64,000 nucleotides of DNA, taken from CAVWUA01 sp963758025 (GTDB lineage: Bacteria; Planctomycetota; Planctomycetia; Isosphaerales; Isosphaeraceae). Below, one piece after another: positions 27,804 to 38,449 of the stretch. Below the pieces are notes generated by a model that was not told the DNA's origin, did not search any database, and worked only from the letters and a program-made list of their open reading frames with translations. The stretch is taken from positions 248,001 through 312,000 of the forward strand of contig CAVWUA010000004.1 in the NCBI GenBank assembly GCA_963758025.1, read 5' to 3'. How positions within the stretch are numbered: position 1 is the first letter of the stretch; each line of letters opens with the position of its first letter. A program made the translations under genes and the position numbers.

Positions 27804-28613
27804 TTACCAGTGCATGACGTATCCGCCATCGACGTTGATCGTCTGTCCGGTGACGTTCCGCGCCCGGGGGGAGGCCAGAAAGACGGCCATCGCGGCAATG
27901 TCCTCCGGCTCTTGCCAGCGTCCCAGGGGGACCAATCGGCGGATCTTCTCGGCGGACCACGCTTCGAAATCCAGCCGGGCCGGCTCCGGCTGGCGGGCGT
28001 TCCAGGCGTCGTGGATCGAACGCACCAGCTCGGTGCGGACCATGCCGGGACAGAGGGCATTGACGCGCACGCCGGAGGGGGCGAGGTCGCGCGCCGCGCA
28101 CTGCGCGAAGTTGATCAGGGCGGCTTTCGACGCGCTGTAGGGCGGGTCGGTCGTCGAGCCGATCTGCCCGGCCACCGACGCCAGGAACAGGAACGTCCCC
28201 GCGCCGGCCGCCGCCATCTCGGGAGCGAACGCGTGCGCCACGTGAACCGCGCCGAGCACGTTGACCCGCAGCACGCGCTCCCAGTCCAGCGGGTCGAGGT
28301 TCCAGAACGGATTGCCGAATCCACCCGAGCCCACCGCCGCCGCGTGGACCACGTGATCGCACTTGCCGAAGCGTCCGCGGACCTCGTCCGCCACCCCGCG
28401 CACCGCCGCTTCGTCCGTCACGTCCGCCGCGATTCCCAGGGACGTGGCCGCGTTTCCCATCGTGAAGGACTCGGCCAGCGTCTTGACCGAGGGATCGCGG
28501 TCCACCAGAACCACGCTGGCCCCTTCGGCGGCAAACGCCTCGGCAATCGCCCGGCCCAGCCCCCGCGCCGCGCCGAAGATCACCGCGAGATCACCAACAA
28601 GTTCCAAGTCCAC
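27804..28613 (-). CDS. SDR-family NAD(P)-dependent oxidoreductase
   Basis: 269 residues. Classical short-chain dehydrogenase marks: nucleotide motif FGAARGLGRAIAEAFAAEGA (GxxxGxG), VVHAAAV (NNAG equivalent), catalytic Ser in LFLASVAGQIG and YxxxK in PYSASKAALINF. The end INVDGGYVMHW is typical. The substrate is not readable. Starts with GTG at 28613. It lies 190 bp upstream of the NHL gene on the same strand; there is no evidence for a joint pathway. Confidence 0.88.
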   Translation of the reverse strand: MDLELVGDLAVIFGAARGLGRAIAEAFAAEGASVVLVDRDPSVKTLAESFTMGNAATSLGIAADVTDEAAVRGVADEVRGRFGKCDHVVHAAAVGSGGFGNPFWNLDPLDWERVLRVNVLGAVHVAHAFAPEMAAAGAGTFLFLASVAGQIGSTTDPPYSASKAALINFAQCAARDLAPSGVRVNALCPGMVRTELVRSIHDAWNARQPEPARLDFEAWSAEKIRRLVPLGRWQEPEDIAAMAVFLASPRARNVTGQTINVDGGYVMHW

Positions 28614-28839
28614 AACGTGAGCCCCACCTGGTCAATCCATGATTGAGATCATGGATGGCATTGTCTCGCCCATCACCTATATTCTACAATGGGCCGCATC
28701 GTTGCCGGGACGTTGCGGGATCGGCAGGATGCGGAACCCAGTGTATCGCAACGCGGCGAGCCATGCAGCACGATGCGGTCGGCCCCTTCACGAACCGGGG
28801 GCACCATCATCCCACGGTCGAGTTCTGGTTGAGGACGCC

Positions 28840-31124
28840 ATGATGTCGTTGCTTCGCATCGCCCGCCCCGGGCCAGGGCGCCGTCGCCCCTCGGGAAAAC
28901 CCCGGAGCGTCGGTTTCGTGCCGTCGTCGATTCAGGGGCTCGAACACCGCACCTTGATGAGCCTGGCGATCGACGTGCGGTACGACTTCGACACGAGCCA
29001 CTTCTTCAACACCACGGAAAAGCGGAACTTGATGCAAGAGGCGGCGGATACGATCGCCAGCGCCCTGACCGACTCGCTCCTGCCGATCCAGGAATCGGGG
29101 GGGAACACCTGGTCGGCGGTGATCAATAGCCCATCGAGCGGACAGCAGGTGGCCATCCCGCACCTGGTGGTTCCCGCCGACACGATCATTCTCTACGTCG
29201 GCGCCCGGACCCTGGGCGCTGGCGAGAAGGGACAGGGGGGCCCGGGCGGCTTTTCCTGGAGCGGGACGCAGCAGTGGGGCCAGCTTGTTGAGGGACGAGG
29301 GCAACCTGGGGCGACGGCCGCCATCCCGACCGATCTGGGGATCTGGGGAGGGACGATCACCTTCGACTCGGGAGACACGAACTGGTTCTTCGGCCAGACG
29401 ACCGCCGGGCTCTCGGCCGGTCAGACGGACTTTTTCTCCGTGGCGCTGCATGAGATCGGGCACGTGCTGGGGATCGGCTACATCTCCACGGCCGGTCTGA
29501 CCCCCTGGAGCCGGTTCATCAACATCAACACCTTCACCGGGCCGAACTCCGAGGCAGCCTTCGGGGGCCAGCCGGTACCGCTTGCCCCGGGGCTGGCCCA
29601 CTGGCAGGCGGGCGTTCAGTCCAACGGCGTCGAGGCGGCCATGACCCCGACCTTGCTGGAAGGGACGCGGAAGGTCCTCACTCCGCTCGACTACGCCGCG
29701 CTCCGCGATGTCGGCTGGCAGGTGGACACCCAGAGCCGAATCAAGTTCGACAGCACGCATTACGAGGTCAAGGAGAACGCCGGCCAGGTGACGATCACCG
29801 TCATCCGGCCCACCGGCGGCGACGCGGCCTCCGTCCAGTACACGACGGGCGGCGGAACGGCCATCCCCAACAGCGACTACGTGCCCAGGACCGGAGTTCT
29901 CAACTTCGCCTCCGGCGAGATGGCCAAGACGTTCACCATCACGATCGTGAACGACGACCAGAGCGAGCCGGACAAGACGGTTGGCCTGACCTTGAGCAAC
30001 TTCAACGGCGCCGTGCCGGGAAACCCCGCCGCCGCAATCCTGACCATCCAGGACGACGACCGCCAAGCGATGATCCCGGACGACTTCGACGGCGACGGCA
30101 AGACCGACGTCGGCGTCTATCAGCCCACCGATTCCCGGTTTACCCTCTACACGTCGAGTCCGGCGAACAACATCCTCCTCCAGTTCGGCCAGGGAACCCT
30201 CTACGGCGGCCATCCGGTCCCCGTCACCGGCGATTTCGACGGCGATGGGATCAGCGACGTCGGCGTCTATCAGCCCACCGATTCGCGGTTTACCCTCTAC
30301 ACCTCCAGCCCGGCGAACAACATCCTCCTCCAGTTCGGCCAGGGAACCCTCTACGGCGGCAACCCCATCCCCGTCACCGGCGACTTCGACGGCGACGGGA
30401 TCAGACGGACGTCGGCGTCTATCAGCCCACCGATTCGCGGTTTACCCTCTACACGTCGAGTCCGGCGAACAACATCCTCCTCCAGTTCGGCCAGGGAACC
30501 CTCTACGGCGGTCATCCGGTCCCCGTCACCGGCGATTTCGACGGGGACGGGATCACCGACGTCGGTGTCTATCAGCCGACCGATTCCCGATTCACCCTCT
30601 ACACCTCCGGCCCCGGCGATAACATCCCCCTCCAGTTCGGCCAGGGGACGCTCTGGGGCGGCAACCCGATCCCCGTCACCGGCGACTTCGACGGGGATGG
30701 GATCAGCGACGTCGGGGTCTATCAGCCGACCGATTCCCGATTCACCCTCTATACCTCCGGCCCCGGCGATAACATCCCCCTGCAGTTTGGCCAGGGGACG
30801 CTCTGGGGCGGCAACCCCATCCCCGTCACCGGCGACTTCGACGGGGATGGCAAGACGGACGTCGGCGTCTATCAGCCCACCGATTCCCGGTTTACCCTCT
30901 ACACCTCCGGCCCCGGCGATAACATCCCCCTCCAGTTTGGCCAGGGAACGCTCTGGGGCGGCAACCCGATTCCCGTTCCCGTCTCGCCCGCCACCTCGAC
31001 CCATCGGTTTCCCATCGCCGTGCAAAGCCCGAGCGTGTCCGATGCGGTCGCGCTGGTCCCGGTCACTCCGGGAACCTGGCCGGGCGATCTTCTGAGTGAC
31101 ACGCAACGTCGGCGGACTATTTGA
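28840..31124 (+). CDS. secreted M10-like metalloprotease with Calx-beta and FG-GAP-like repeats (frameshifted)
   Basis: N-terminus is basic with a planctomycete motif (IQGLEHRTLMS), then a matrixin-like zinc protease domain with HEIGHVLGIGYI (zinc ligand His x3 pattern HExxHxxG) near residue 205. A Calx-beta domain follows (YEVKENAGQVTITVIRPTGG to ILTIQDDD) and then six repeats of 50 residues with DFDGDGxxDVGVYQPTDSRF. In the third repeat two extra bases near 30408 shift the frame; the true reading then ends at 31124 (GDLLSDTQRRRTI). Start ATG 28840 with GAGG upstream. About 760 residues. Likely exported to the surface and calcium-bound through the DxDxDG repeats. The usual late Met-turn of M10 was not identified. 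Confidence 0.78.
30082..30983 (+). repeat. six near-identical 150-base FG-GAP/VCBS-type units
   Basis: Units begin at 30082, 30232, 30382, 30534, 30684 and 30834 (each at GAC/GAT-TTC-GAC). Five are 150 bases long; the third is 152. Nucleotide identity is very high, for example ggcgtctatcagcc in each. Encodes calcium-binding DxDGDG loops. Confidence 0.9.
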
Positions 31125-31534
31125 GTTCCGTGTGGGAGCGTCATCGTTCGGTCCGGTTGTCTTGGGGTTCGGGACGGTAGGGAGTTGTCAATCGTCCGCG
31201 GAGTTGCGTATGCTGGCCCGGCCTGGAATCGCCTCCTCGACGTGGCGAGGATGAGTGCCGATTGAGGAGACGACCGGGCATGGCCGTCGTTTGCGGATCG
31301 GTCGGCGGACGTCTTGGAATCGTCCGCGGGATGGACCGATCGGACGCGATGGTCGGAAACGTCGCCGGGCATGGGAGGGCCGGCCGCGTTCCCCGCATGA
31401 ACCCTCCCGAGGCAACCCCGCTTGGCCCAGCGGTTCGGGCGCAACGCCTTTCGGCGAAGGCCCGAATCGAGGACGGCGGGATCTGAAGCTCGCCCCAAGA
31501 TTCGCAACGCCAGCCGAGCATGAGGAAGACGCAA
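31125..31534. other. intergenic region, no supported gene
   Basis: About 400 bases between two secreted-protein genes on the plus strand. Several open frames exist on both strands, but none has a ribosome site, a known motif or a plausible composition. No terminator or repeat was found. Confidence 0.4.
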
Positions 31535-33651
31535 ATGGATTTGCACCACATTCTACGCCAGGCCTCCCGCCTCGTCGGGCGAAAGGCCGCCGCGAAGTCC
31601 CCGCGCCGCGCACGCGCGCTCAGCCTGGAGCGGTTGGAAGGCCGGGCCCTCTTGACCGCTCTCGTGCAGGACTTTCCCACGACAGACACGGGAGCGAATC
31701 CCTCGTCCATCGTCGTGGGTAGCGACGGTGCCCTCTGGTTCACCAGCTTTGGCACCGGCAAGATCGGCCGGCTCCAGCCGGGCAATCCGAACCCCACCTA
31801 TCCGATCCAGCTCGATCCGGTCGTCTATGGCGCGGGGCAGACGGCGATCACCGTGCAACCGCATCCGCAGGACATCGTCAAAGGCCCCGATGGCGCTCTC
31901 TGGATCACGCTCCAATCGACCGATCAGATTGTCCGGATCGCGGGGAACCAGAAAACGGTTTACGCGCTATCCAGCCCGGACGTTTTCCCATCCAAGCAGC
32001 CGACCGGGATCACGGTCGGCCCCGACGGCGCCTTGTGGTTTACCGAACAGAGTGCCAACGCCCTCGGGCGCATCACCGTGGATGGGAAGATCACCGAATA
32101 CAACAACATCCCGACCGGCAATAGCTCCCCCTTCGAAATCACCACGGGGCCGGATGGCGCCTTGTGGTTCACCGAGTACAACGCGGGCAAGATCGGCCGG
32201 CTGAACCCGTCCACCGGGACAGTTCAGGAGTATGCCATCCCCACCTCGAATAGCGGCCCCCTGGGGATCACCTCCGGACCGGACGGCGCGATCTGGTTCG
32301 CCATGTACAACACCAACAAGATTGGTCGGCTCGATCCGTCGAGGGGACAGATCCAGGAATTCGCGGTTCCGACCGCCGACGCCGCACCCCTGGACATCGT
32401 CTCCGGCGCGGATGGGGCGCTCTACTTCACCGAGGCCCTCTCCAGCAAGATCGGTCGGATCACCACGGCGGGGTTCGCCGTCGAGATCGCCTCGCTGGCT
32501 CCCGGAAGCATGCCAACGGCTCTCACCTTCGGCGCGGACGGCGCCTCTGGTTCACCGAGAACGCCGGCAACCGCATTGGACGGGTGGCGTACGAGCCCGC
32601 GACAAACAACGACTTCGACGGTGACGGCCGCTCGGACATCGGCGTCTATCAGCCAGGCGATTCGTACTACACCCTCCACACGTTCGGGCCGGCGGGCAAC
32701 CTCCGGTTCCAGTTCGGCCAGGGGCGCAAGTACGGGGGTGACCCCATGCCGATCACCGGCGACTTCGACGGCGACGGCAAGACCGACGTCGGCGTCTATC
32801 AGCCCGGGGCCTCGTTCTACACCCTGCAAACCACCTCGTCCGGCAACTGGAAGATCACCTTCGGCCAGGGGCGGCTCTACGGAGGCGATCCGATCCCCGT
32901 CACCGGCGACTTCGACGGCGACGGCCGGACCGACATCGGCGTCTATCAGCCAGGGGATTCCTACTTCACGCTCCACACGTTCGGTCCGGCGGGGAACCTC
33001 CGGTTCCAGTTCGGCCAGGGGCGCAAGTACGGGGGTAATCCGATCCCGATCACCGGCGATTTCGACGGCGACGGCAAGACCGACGTCGGCGTCTATCAGC
33101 CCGACACATCGGTCTTCACCCTGCACACGATGGCGTCCGGGAACGTGATGATCCCCTACGGCCAGGGGCGTCAGTACGGGGGCGATCCGATCCCGATCAC
33201 CGGCGACTTCGACCACGACGGGAAGACCGATCTCGGCGTCTTCCAGAAGGGAACCTCCACCTTCTACCTCCGGCAGACCTCATCCGGTGGCCGGAAGGTC
33301 GTCTTCGAGAACGTCCAGCGCCAGGGTGTGAAGCCGAACCCGGTCGTCGGCGACTTTGACGGCGATGGTTTCGATGACGTTGGCGTGTACCAGCCAACAA
33401 CCTCAACCTATTTCCTCGATCGTTCACGAGACGGCAAGTTCGAGGTGACGTTCGGTCAGGGAACCCTTTACGGCGGCCAGCCGATCGCTCTACCCGCCCT
33501 GCCCGCGTTCTTCGTGCGGAGTCAGGCCGTCAAGGCAATGTCGATCCCCTTCGACGCCTCTCTGACGGCCTGGACACCCATCGCGGTGGGAACGAACACC
33601 AAGCGGGAGAACGCCCGGGATCAGGCCCTCTCCTCGCGAGCGTCGAACTGA
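31535..33651 (+). CDS. secreted Vgb-like beta-propeller with FG-GAP-like repeats (frameshifted)
   Basis: The N-terminus carries a basic stretch and the motif LSLERLEGRALLT, seen in large planctomycete surface proteins. Residues about 55-340 form a propeller of the virginiamycin B lyase (streptogramin lyase) type, with repeats such as GPDGALWFTEQSANALGRI, GPDGALWFTEYNAGKIGRL and GPDGAIWFAMYNTNKIGRL. One C is missing near 32545 (DGA-LWFTENAGNRIGR), so the second half lies in another frame. It holds six repeats DFDGDGxxDxGVYQP. Start at 31535 after GAGGAAG. About 705 residues repaired. Known Vgb opens a streptogramin ring; here a surface structural role is more likely. Confidence 0.78.
32611..33500 (+). 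repeat. six 147-150-base FG-GAP/VCBS-type units
   Basis: Units begin at 32611, 32761, 32908, 33058, 33205 and 33352. They share the core ggcgtctatcagcc and DFDGDG coding with the units at 30082-30983 in the gene just upstream, so the two genes share a repeat family and could recombine. Confidence 0.88.
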
Positions 33652-33780
33652 AAACGGGTCCACCGTGGTCAGACGGCACGTCGCGCGATACGGTATCAGG
33701 ACGCCAGCGCCGCGTGGCGGTTCCTTTGCGGGATCGCCACGCGGCCATCCTTTGGTTTCCAACCCACGCGTGAGACACGA

Positions 33781-34527
33781 ATGGCCGGTTTCTACGATTT
33801 GACGGGTCGGGTGGCTCTGGTGACGGGAGCCGGACAGGGGATCGGCGCGGGCATTGCCCGGCGTCTGGCCGAAGCCGGCGCCCGTGTCGCCCTGTTCGAT
33901 GCGCGAGGCGAATCGTTGCGGACGGTCGCCGCCGACTGCCAGGGAATGGTTCTCGTCGGGGACGTGACCCGCGAGGAAGATGTTGCCGCGGCGGTCGGTC
34001 AGGTGAATGCCGAACTTGGCCCGGTGGACATCCTGGTCAACAATGCCGGGATCACCGGCCGGGCCGCGCGGACCTGGGAACTCGACGTGGAGGAGGTCCG
34101 GCGCGTCTTCGACGTCAACCTGATCGGTCCGTTCCTCTGCTGCAAGGCGGTCGTGCCGGGAATGATCGAGCGCGGTTATGGACGGATTCTGAACGTGGCC
34201 TCGATCGCGGGCAAGGAGGGCAATCCGACCTTGATGCCCTACTCGGCCTCGAAGGCGGCGGTGATCAATCTGACGAAAGCTCTGGCGAAGGAACTGGCCG
34301 GTCAGGGAGATCTGACCGTCAACGCGATCGCGCCGGCGGTGATCCGCACGCCGATGGTCGAGGCGTTGCCACAAGCGACGATTGATTATATGGTCTCCCG
34401 CATCCCGCTCGGCCGCACGGGCACGATCGCGGAGGTTGCCGCCCTGGTGCATTATCTGGTCAGCCCCGAGGCGAGCTTTTGTACCGGGCAATGTTATGAT
34501 ATCAGCGGCGGACGCGCGACGTATTGA
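33781..34527 (+). CDS. SDR-family oxidoreductase, FabG-like
   Basis: 248 residues, exactly FabG-like. Nucleotide motif VALVTGAGQGIGAGIARRLA, DILVNNAGITG, catalytic Ser in ILNVASIAGKEG, YSASKAAVINLTKALAKELA (YxxxK) and the end GQCYDISGGRATY. The substrate could be a 3-oxoacyl-ACP or a sugar/alcohol; no fatty-acid genes are adjacent, so a general 3-oxoacyl or polyol dehydrogenase is equally likely. Intact frame, ATG at 33781. Followed at 120 bp by a SprT-like gene. Confidence 0.88.
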   Translation: MAGFYDLTGRVALVTGAGQGIGAGIARRLAEAGARVALFDARGESLRTVAADCQGMVLVGDVTREEDVAAAVGQVNAELGPVDILVNNAGITGRAARTWELDVEEVRRVFDVNLIGPFLCCKAVVPGMIERGYGRILNVASIAGKEGNPTLMPYSASKAAVINLTKALAKELAGQGDLTVNAIAPAVIRTPMVEALPQATIDYMVSRIPLGRTGTIAEVAALVHYLVSPEASFCTGQCYDISGGRATY

Positions 34528-34647
34528 CGGCGCTCCGGCGCCACCGCATCCTTGGGGTTCGGCGGCGGTCCTCCGAGAGTTCGCGTCCCACGTGTCCGCC
34601 CGACCGTCCTTCCCGCAATATCGAGTCCCCGGCCACAACCTTTTCCG

Positions 34648-35193
34648 ATGTCCGAACGCTACTGGCTGGTCCACCCGAACGGTGGCCGGCAACTGATCGA
34701 CCCTCGCCAGTTTGACCTCGACCGGCTCGCCGAACAGGCGCGGCGGATCGGTGGCCAGTTGGTTGTCGAACGTCAGCCAACCGATGCCCCCGTATCCCCG
34801 TCCGCTCCCCAGCGCGAGCCTCGGCGATTCGAACCGCCGATCTCCGCGATGGGGCCATTGTTCCGGATTCGGATGGAGCGAATCTATGTCTGCGAGTGCG
34901 ACTACGCACTCGACATCAATACCCGCGCGACGGCCCGCGTTCTCGGCGGCTACTACAAGAAACGCAGCCTGATCCGCATCTATTCGCACGACCGCGAGTT
35001 AGGTCGCCGCCCGCTGGAGGAACTGTTCGACACATTCCTGCACGAGATGGCCCACCACCTCGAATATACCCAGCCACATTCGTTCAACGCGGCGGCCTGC
35101 GGGCGCGTTCCCGGACGGATGCACAGCCGATTGTTCTGGCGCATTCTGGGCGAGCTGAAAGGCCGCTGGGCGGATCAACAGCGTGGTCAGTGA
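34648..35193 (+). CDS. SprT-like zinc metallopeptidase domain protein
   Basis: 181 residues from ATG 34648. The C-terminal half has a SprT-type zinc site, FDTFLHEMAHHLEY (HExxH), preceded by a basic strand (YYKKRSLIRIYSHDRELG) and followed by a histidine in GRMHSRLFWRIL. The N-terminal 60 residues are basic and Pro-rich. Related human SPRTN cleaves DNA-protein crosslinks; bacterial members are mostly uncharacterised. No zinc ribbon is visible. Its place between the FabG-like gene and the kinase gives no functional hint. Confidence 0.72.
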   Translation: MSERYWLVHPNGGRQLIDPRQFDLDRLAEQARRIGGQLVVERQPTDAPVSPSAPQREPRRFEPPISAMGPLFRIRMERIYVCECDYALDINTRATARVLGGYYKKRSLIRIYSHDRELGRRPLEELFDTFLHEMAHHLEYTQPHSFNAAACGRVPGRMHSRLFWRILGELKGRWADQQRGQ

Positions 35194-35226
35194 ACCTCCG
35201 CCAGGCCTACCGGAAATCGTCCCCGC

Positions 35227-38041
35227 TCATTTCGGTACCACCAGCGTCCCGGAGAGGCGATCGTGCCAGGACCTTGAGGGATAGAGCAAGGCCAGGGCGA
35301 GAAAGCCGACCAACAACAGCCCGGCCCCTCCCCAGAGCATCCAGGGCAGAACGACCCAGGAGGGCCGGTTGATCCAGGTCCAGACCGATCCCACGAGCAG
35401 ACCGGAGATCGGTGCCCACACGAGGAGCGCTCTCCAGCCACAACGGAGCCGTCCCGCGGGACGAGTATCCGAGCGAGAGAGGTCCATCCCCAGCAAATGC
35501 AACGAGAGGCCCCCTCGCGCCAGCGCTCCCCAGACGACCCAGACCAATGGCCAGCCGACGCAGACCATCCAGACGCTCCGCCAGGTGACTGTGAACCAGC
35601 GGTCGGCCTCTGGCATGGGGCGGGATTGCGCGGCGATGGAGAACATCATCGCCAGTCCCGTCGCCAGCAAGGCCGCCTGGACCGCCAGGTGCATGGCCCG
35701 TCGCGTCAGGTTGACTTCCGTCGGTAATTCCCGCGTGGCATGCAGGTCCGCCAGCAGCGCGCGCAGGTCCTCATAAGGTTCCGCACGACCCAGCAGCCGG
35801 TCGAAGATCCGCGCGACATGCCGCGGGACCTCGGCGACAATGACGCTCGGCCTTTGCCCGGAACGCCAGCGTCCCCCTTCCAGAGCCAGCGCGGCGACCT
35901 TGCCAAGGAATTCAAGGCACTTCCGGTCATCCGCGGACTCCGCCTCCTGGCCGGGCTCGTCGCTTGGCGATGGTGCCAGCGCATCGACCAGCAGCGCGCG
36001 GCCGTCCGGCTGGACCCAGACCTGGTCGATCGTCAGCACCCGGGGCAACGTGCCATCGTCGCGAGCGGCGGTCAGTTCCTCGGTGAGATCCTCCAGAATC
36101 GGCCGCGCCTCGAACCAGTGCAAGCCGTCCGGCCCGGCCAGATCGGAGAGTGGGCAGCCGGCCGGCGCGATGAAGGCATCCCAGCGCCCTTCCACCTGCT
36201 CACCCCCGCGAAGCCAGCGCGGTCGGGTGGAACGGCTCAGCTCGTGCCGCGAGGTCGGAAGCGGCGGCTCACGTCGAGGTCGCATGGTGATCCAGACTTG
36301 CCGCTTCAGGGTCGTGTCTTCGCCCAGGAGAACCTTGCGGTCGCCATCCCAGCGCACCGCGCCACGGACCTGGAACGGGCCAACCGACTCCAGCACCCCG
36401 AGGGGCCGTCTCGCGGAGAGCGGAGCCGGTCGCACCGGACGGCGCGTTCGGGGCGCTCGCCTGCGACGGAACATGGGCAGGCGAACCACCCGCGTTCCGC
36501 TCAGCAGTTCATGCGGTCCTCGGAATCCATTGCGGACCCGCATCGTCGAGATCAGCATCGCGTATCCCACCAGGGCAATCGCGGTCATCGTACCGAACTG
36601 GGAAACCGCATCCAGAAGGACCTCGCCCGGCTCGATCACGTCGAGCGGCTCGGACAAAACGGCGAACAGGTCCAGCGGCAGGCCCGTCATGAGGTAAAAC
36701 AGAAGGGTCCGCAGGACGCCGCGACCGATCCCCGGCGGACCCCCGCGCTGGATTTCCGTGACGTGCAGCCCCAGAAGCGATTTGCCAATCGTGCCGCCCC
36801 GCAAACCGTCCATCAGGGTGAAGTAGGCCAGCCAGAGAGCATGACCGGACGCCAGAAACAGGATGTTGTGCCGGTCGTAGAAGGTGTCGGTCGTCGCGAT
36901 GTTCCAGGAATGGACCGCCAGCACGACCAGGTAGATCACCCAGTAGGTCAGGCCGAAAAGCAGGTCGTCGATGATATACGCCCCCACGCGCAGGCCGATC
37001 CCGCCGATCGAAAGCCGGTTGGGGACGAACGGCAAGAGGGCCTTTCGCAACTCGGTCAGCGACTGGTAACGTCGTGAACGGTCCCGTTCCAGCCCGCGCA
37101 GAACGACGGCGTCGAGGGCCGCGGGGATGTCCGGCCGGATCGAACGTAGCGAGGACGGCGGCTCCGAGACGATCCGCGCCAGCGTGGCCGCGGCGTCGGA
37201 CTGCTGGAAAGGGAGCACGGCCGACCAGCAGGTAGTGAAGCGTGGCCGCGACGGAATAGACGTCCGTGCGCTCGTCCAGAGGGTCCCCCTTGATCTGCTC
37301 GGGGGACGCGTAGAGTGGGGTGCCGATGAACGCGCCGGTGCGGGTCAGGTGGACATCCTCGGAGAGCGACTTCGACAGGCCAAAATCTCCGATCTTGACC
37401 CGTCCCTCGGCATCGAGGAAGCAATTCGACGGTTTGACATCGCGGTGAATGACGCCGAGCTGATGCGCCTCCTGAAGCCCCTCGATCACGTCGAGGATCT
37501 TCGTGATCGCCTCGTCCGGGGGGAGCGGGCCGTGATCTTCGATGAGGGCCTGGAGCGTCTTGCCGGGCATCAGCTCCATGATGATGTAAGGACGACCCGC
37601 CTCCTCGTCGGCCCCCAGAATGAACACGCAGCGCGGATGTTCGATCGTGCTGGCCAGGCGGCCCTCCTGGCGGAACCGTTCGACGGCGTCCCGCGAGGCG
37701 ACGTGCTCGGGCGCGATCAGCTTCAAGGCCACCCGACGGCCCCCGTGCGGGTCCTCCGCCTCGAAGACGGTTCCCATGCCGCCGCTGCCGAGCCGGCGAA
37801 TCAGCCGGTAGCCGGCCACCTGAACGGGCATTTCCTCGACCGCCGCGCCCCCCGGCCCCCAACCCCCGGCCGGGCTCCGTTGCACGTACTCCGCGGTGGC
37901 GACCAGTGCCGGGTCCAGATCGGTCGTCTTGTCGTCGAGGGACGAACCATCCCCCAGTTTCTGCCCGCAATAGGCGCAAAACGAGGGCCGCTCCCCGGAA
38001 TACTCCAGCACTCGCGAGCAATGGGGGCAGACGAGATTCAT
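35227..38041 (-). CDS. Ser/Thr protein kinase with zinc ribbon, RDD, pseudokinase and second RDD (frameshifted)
   Basis: Start ATG 38041 (MNLVCPHCSRVLEY). A CxxC..CxxC zinc ribbon opens it. The kinase domain has the glycine loop IRRLGSGGMGTVFEAEDP, VALKLI, HRDVKPSN (near 197), DFG (near 219) and ASPEQ, so it should be active. One extra base near 37209 (APF-QQSDAAATLARI) splits the frame. Then an RDD membrane domain (about 345-480), a second kinase-like N-lobe (FQVRGAVRWDGDRKVLLGED) lacking HRD and DFG, and a second, divergent RDD-like membrane region ending SWHDRLSGTLVVPK. Repaired length is about 937 residues. Inner-membrane sensor kinase; the ligand is unknown. Confidence 0.85.
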
Positions 38042-38449
38042 GAACCTCAACCCTTCGAGTTCTGACAACTTATGCCCAACGCGGAATTCGATCCGGCCGA
38101 TGTCCTCCCGATACGCCGCGGATCGAAGGCGGTTTTTCCGATACCCGCCTGGACGTCGCTCCTTCCCATCGTCGGCCCGGTCACCAGCGCGTTCGGCAGG
38201 CCGGGATCATCGACGATGCGTGGGCGGTCGGCGGGAATCGCCGCTTCAATCCAGGATAACGCGGGTCGTGAGGACTTTCCCAGTCCCTGCATGTTGAAGT
38301 TCCTCCATTGGCGAATCGGCTTCCCCGGCCGTGATCCATGAAAACATCAACCGCCACGCAGCCGCTTCGGAGCTCACTGCGCTGTATTCGTCACGAGGGT
38401 CAGCCGTTACACTGAAAGAAACCTGGAATTCGCGTCGGGAGTGTTCGCC
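38042..38449. other. divergent intergenic region between the kinase and a plus-strand operon
   Basis: About 400 bases. Two overlapping frames (38072-38341 plus, 38047-38292 minus) have no start signal or motif and are left uncalled. Promoters for both directions should lie here; none is clear. Confidence 0.35.

Noticed and set aside
26587..28362. 591-codon minus-strand frame covering the NHL gene and part of the SDR gene
   Set aside because: Only the last 342 codons carry homology and a signal peptide; the first part is the shadow of the SDR gene.
28840..33651. CRISPR-like array, because of regularly spaced near-identical units
   Set aside because: Units are 147-150 bases, coding and in frame with DFDGDG motifs; no short repeats with unique spacers.
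38072..38341. 89-codon plus-strand gene between the kinase and the zinc-ribbon gene
   Set aside because: Overlaps an equally long minus-strand frame; neither has a start signal or motif.
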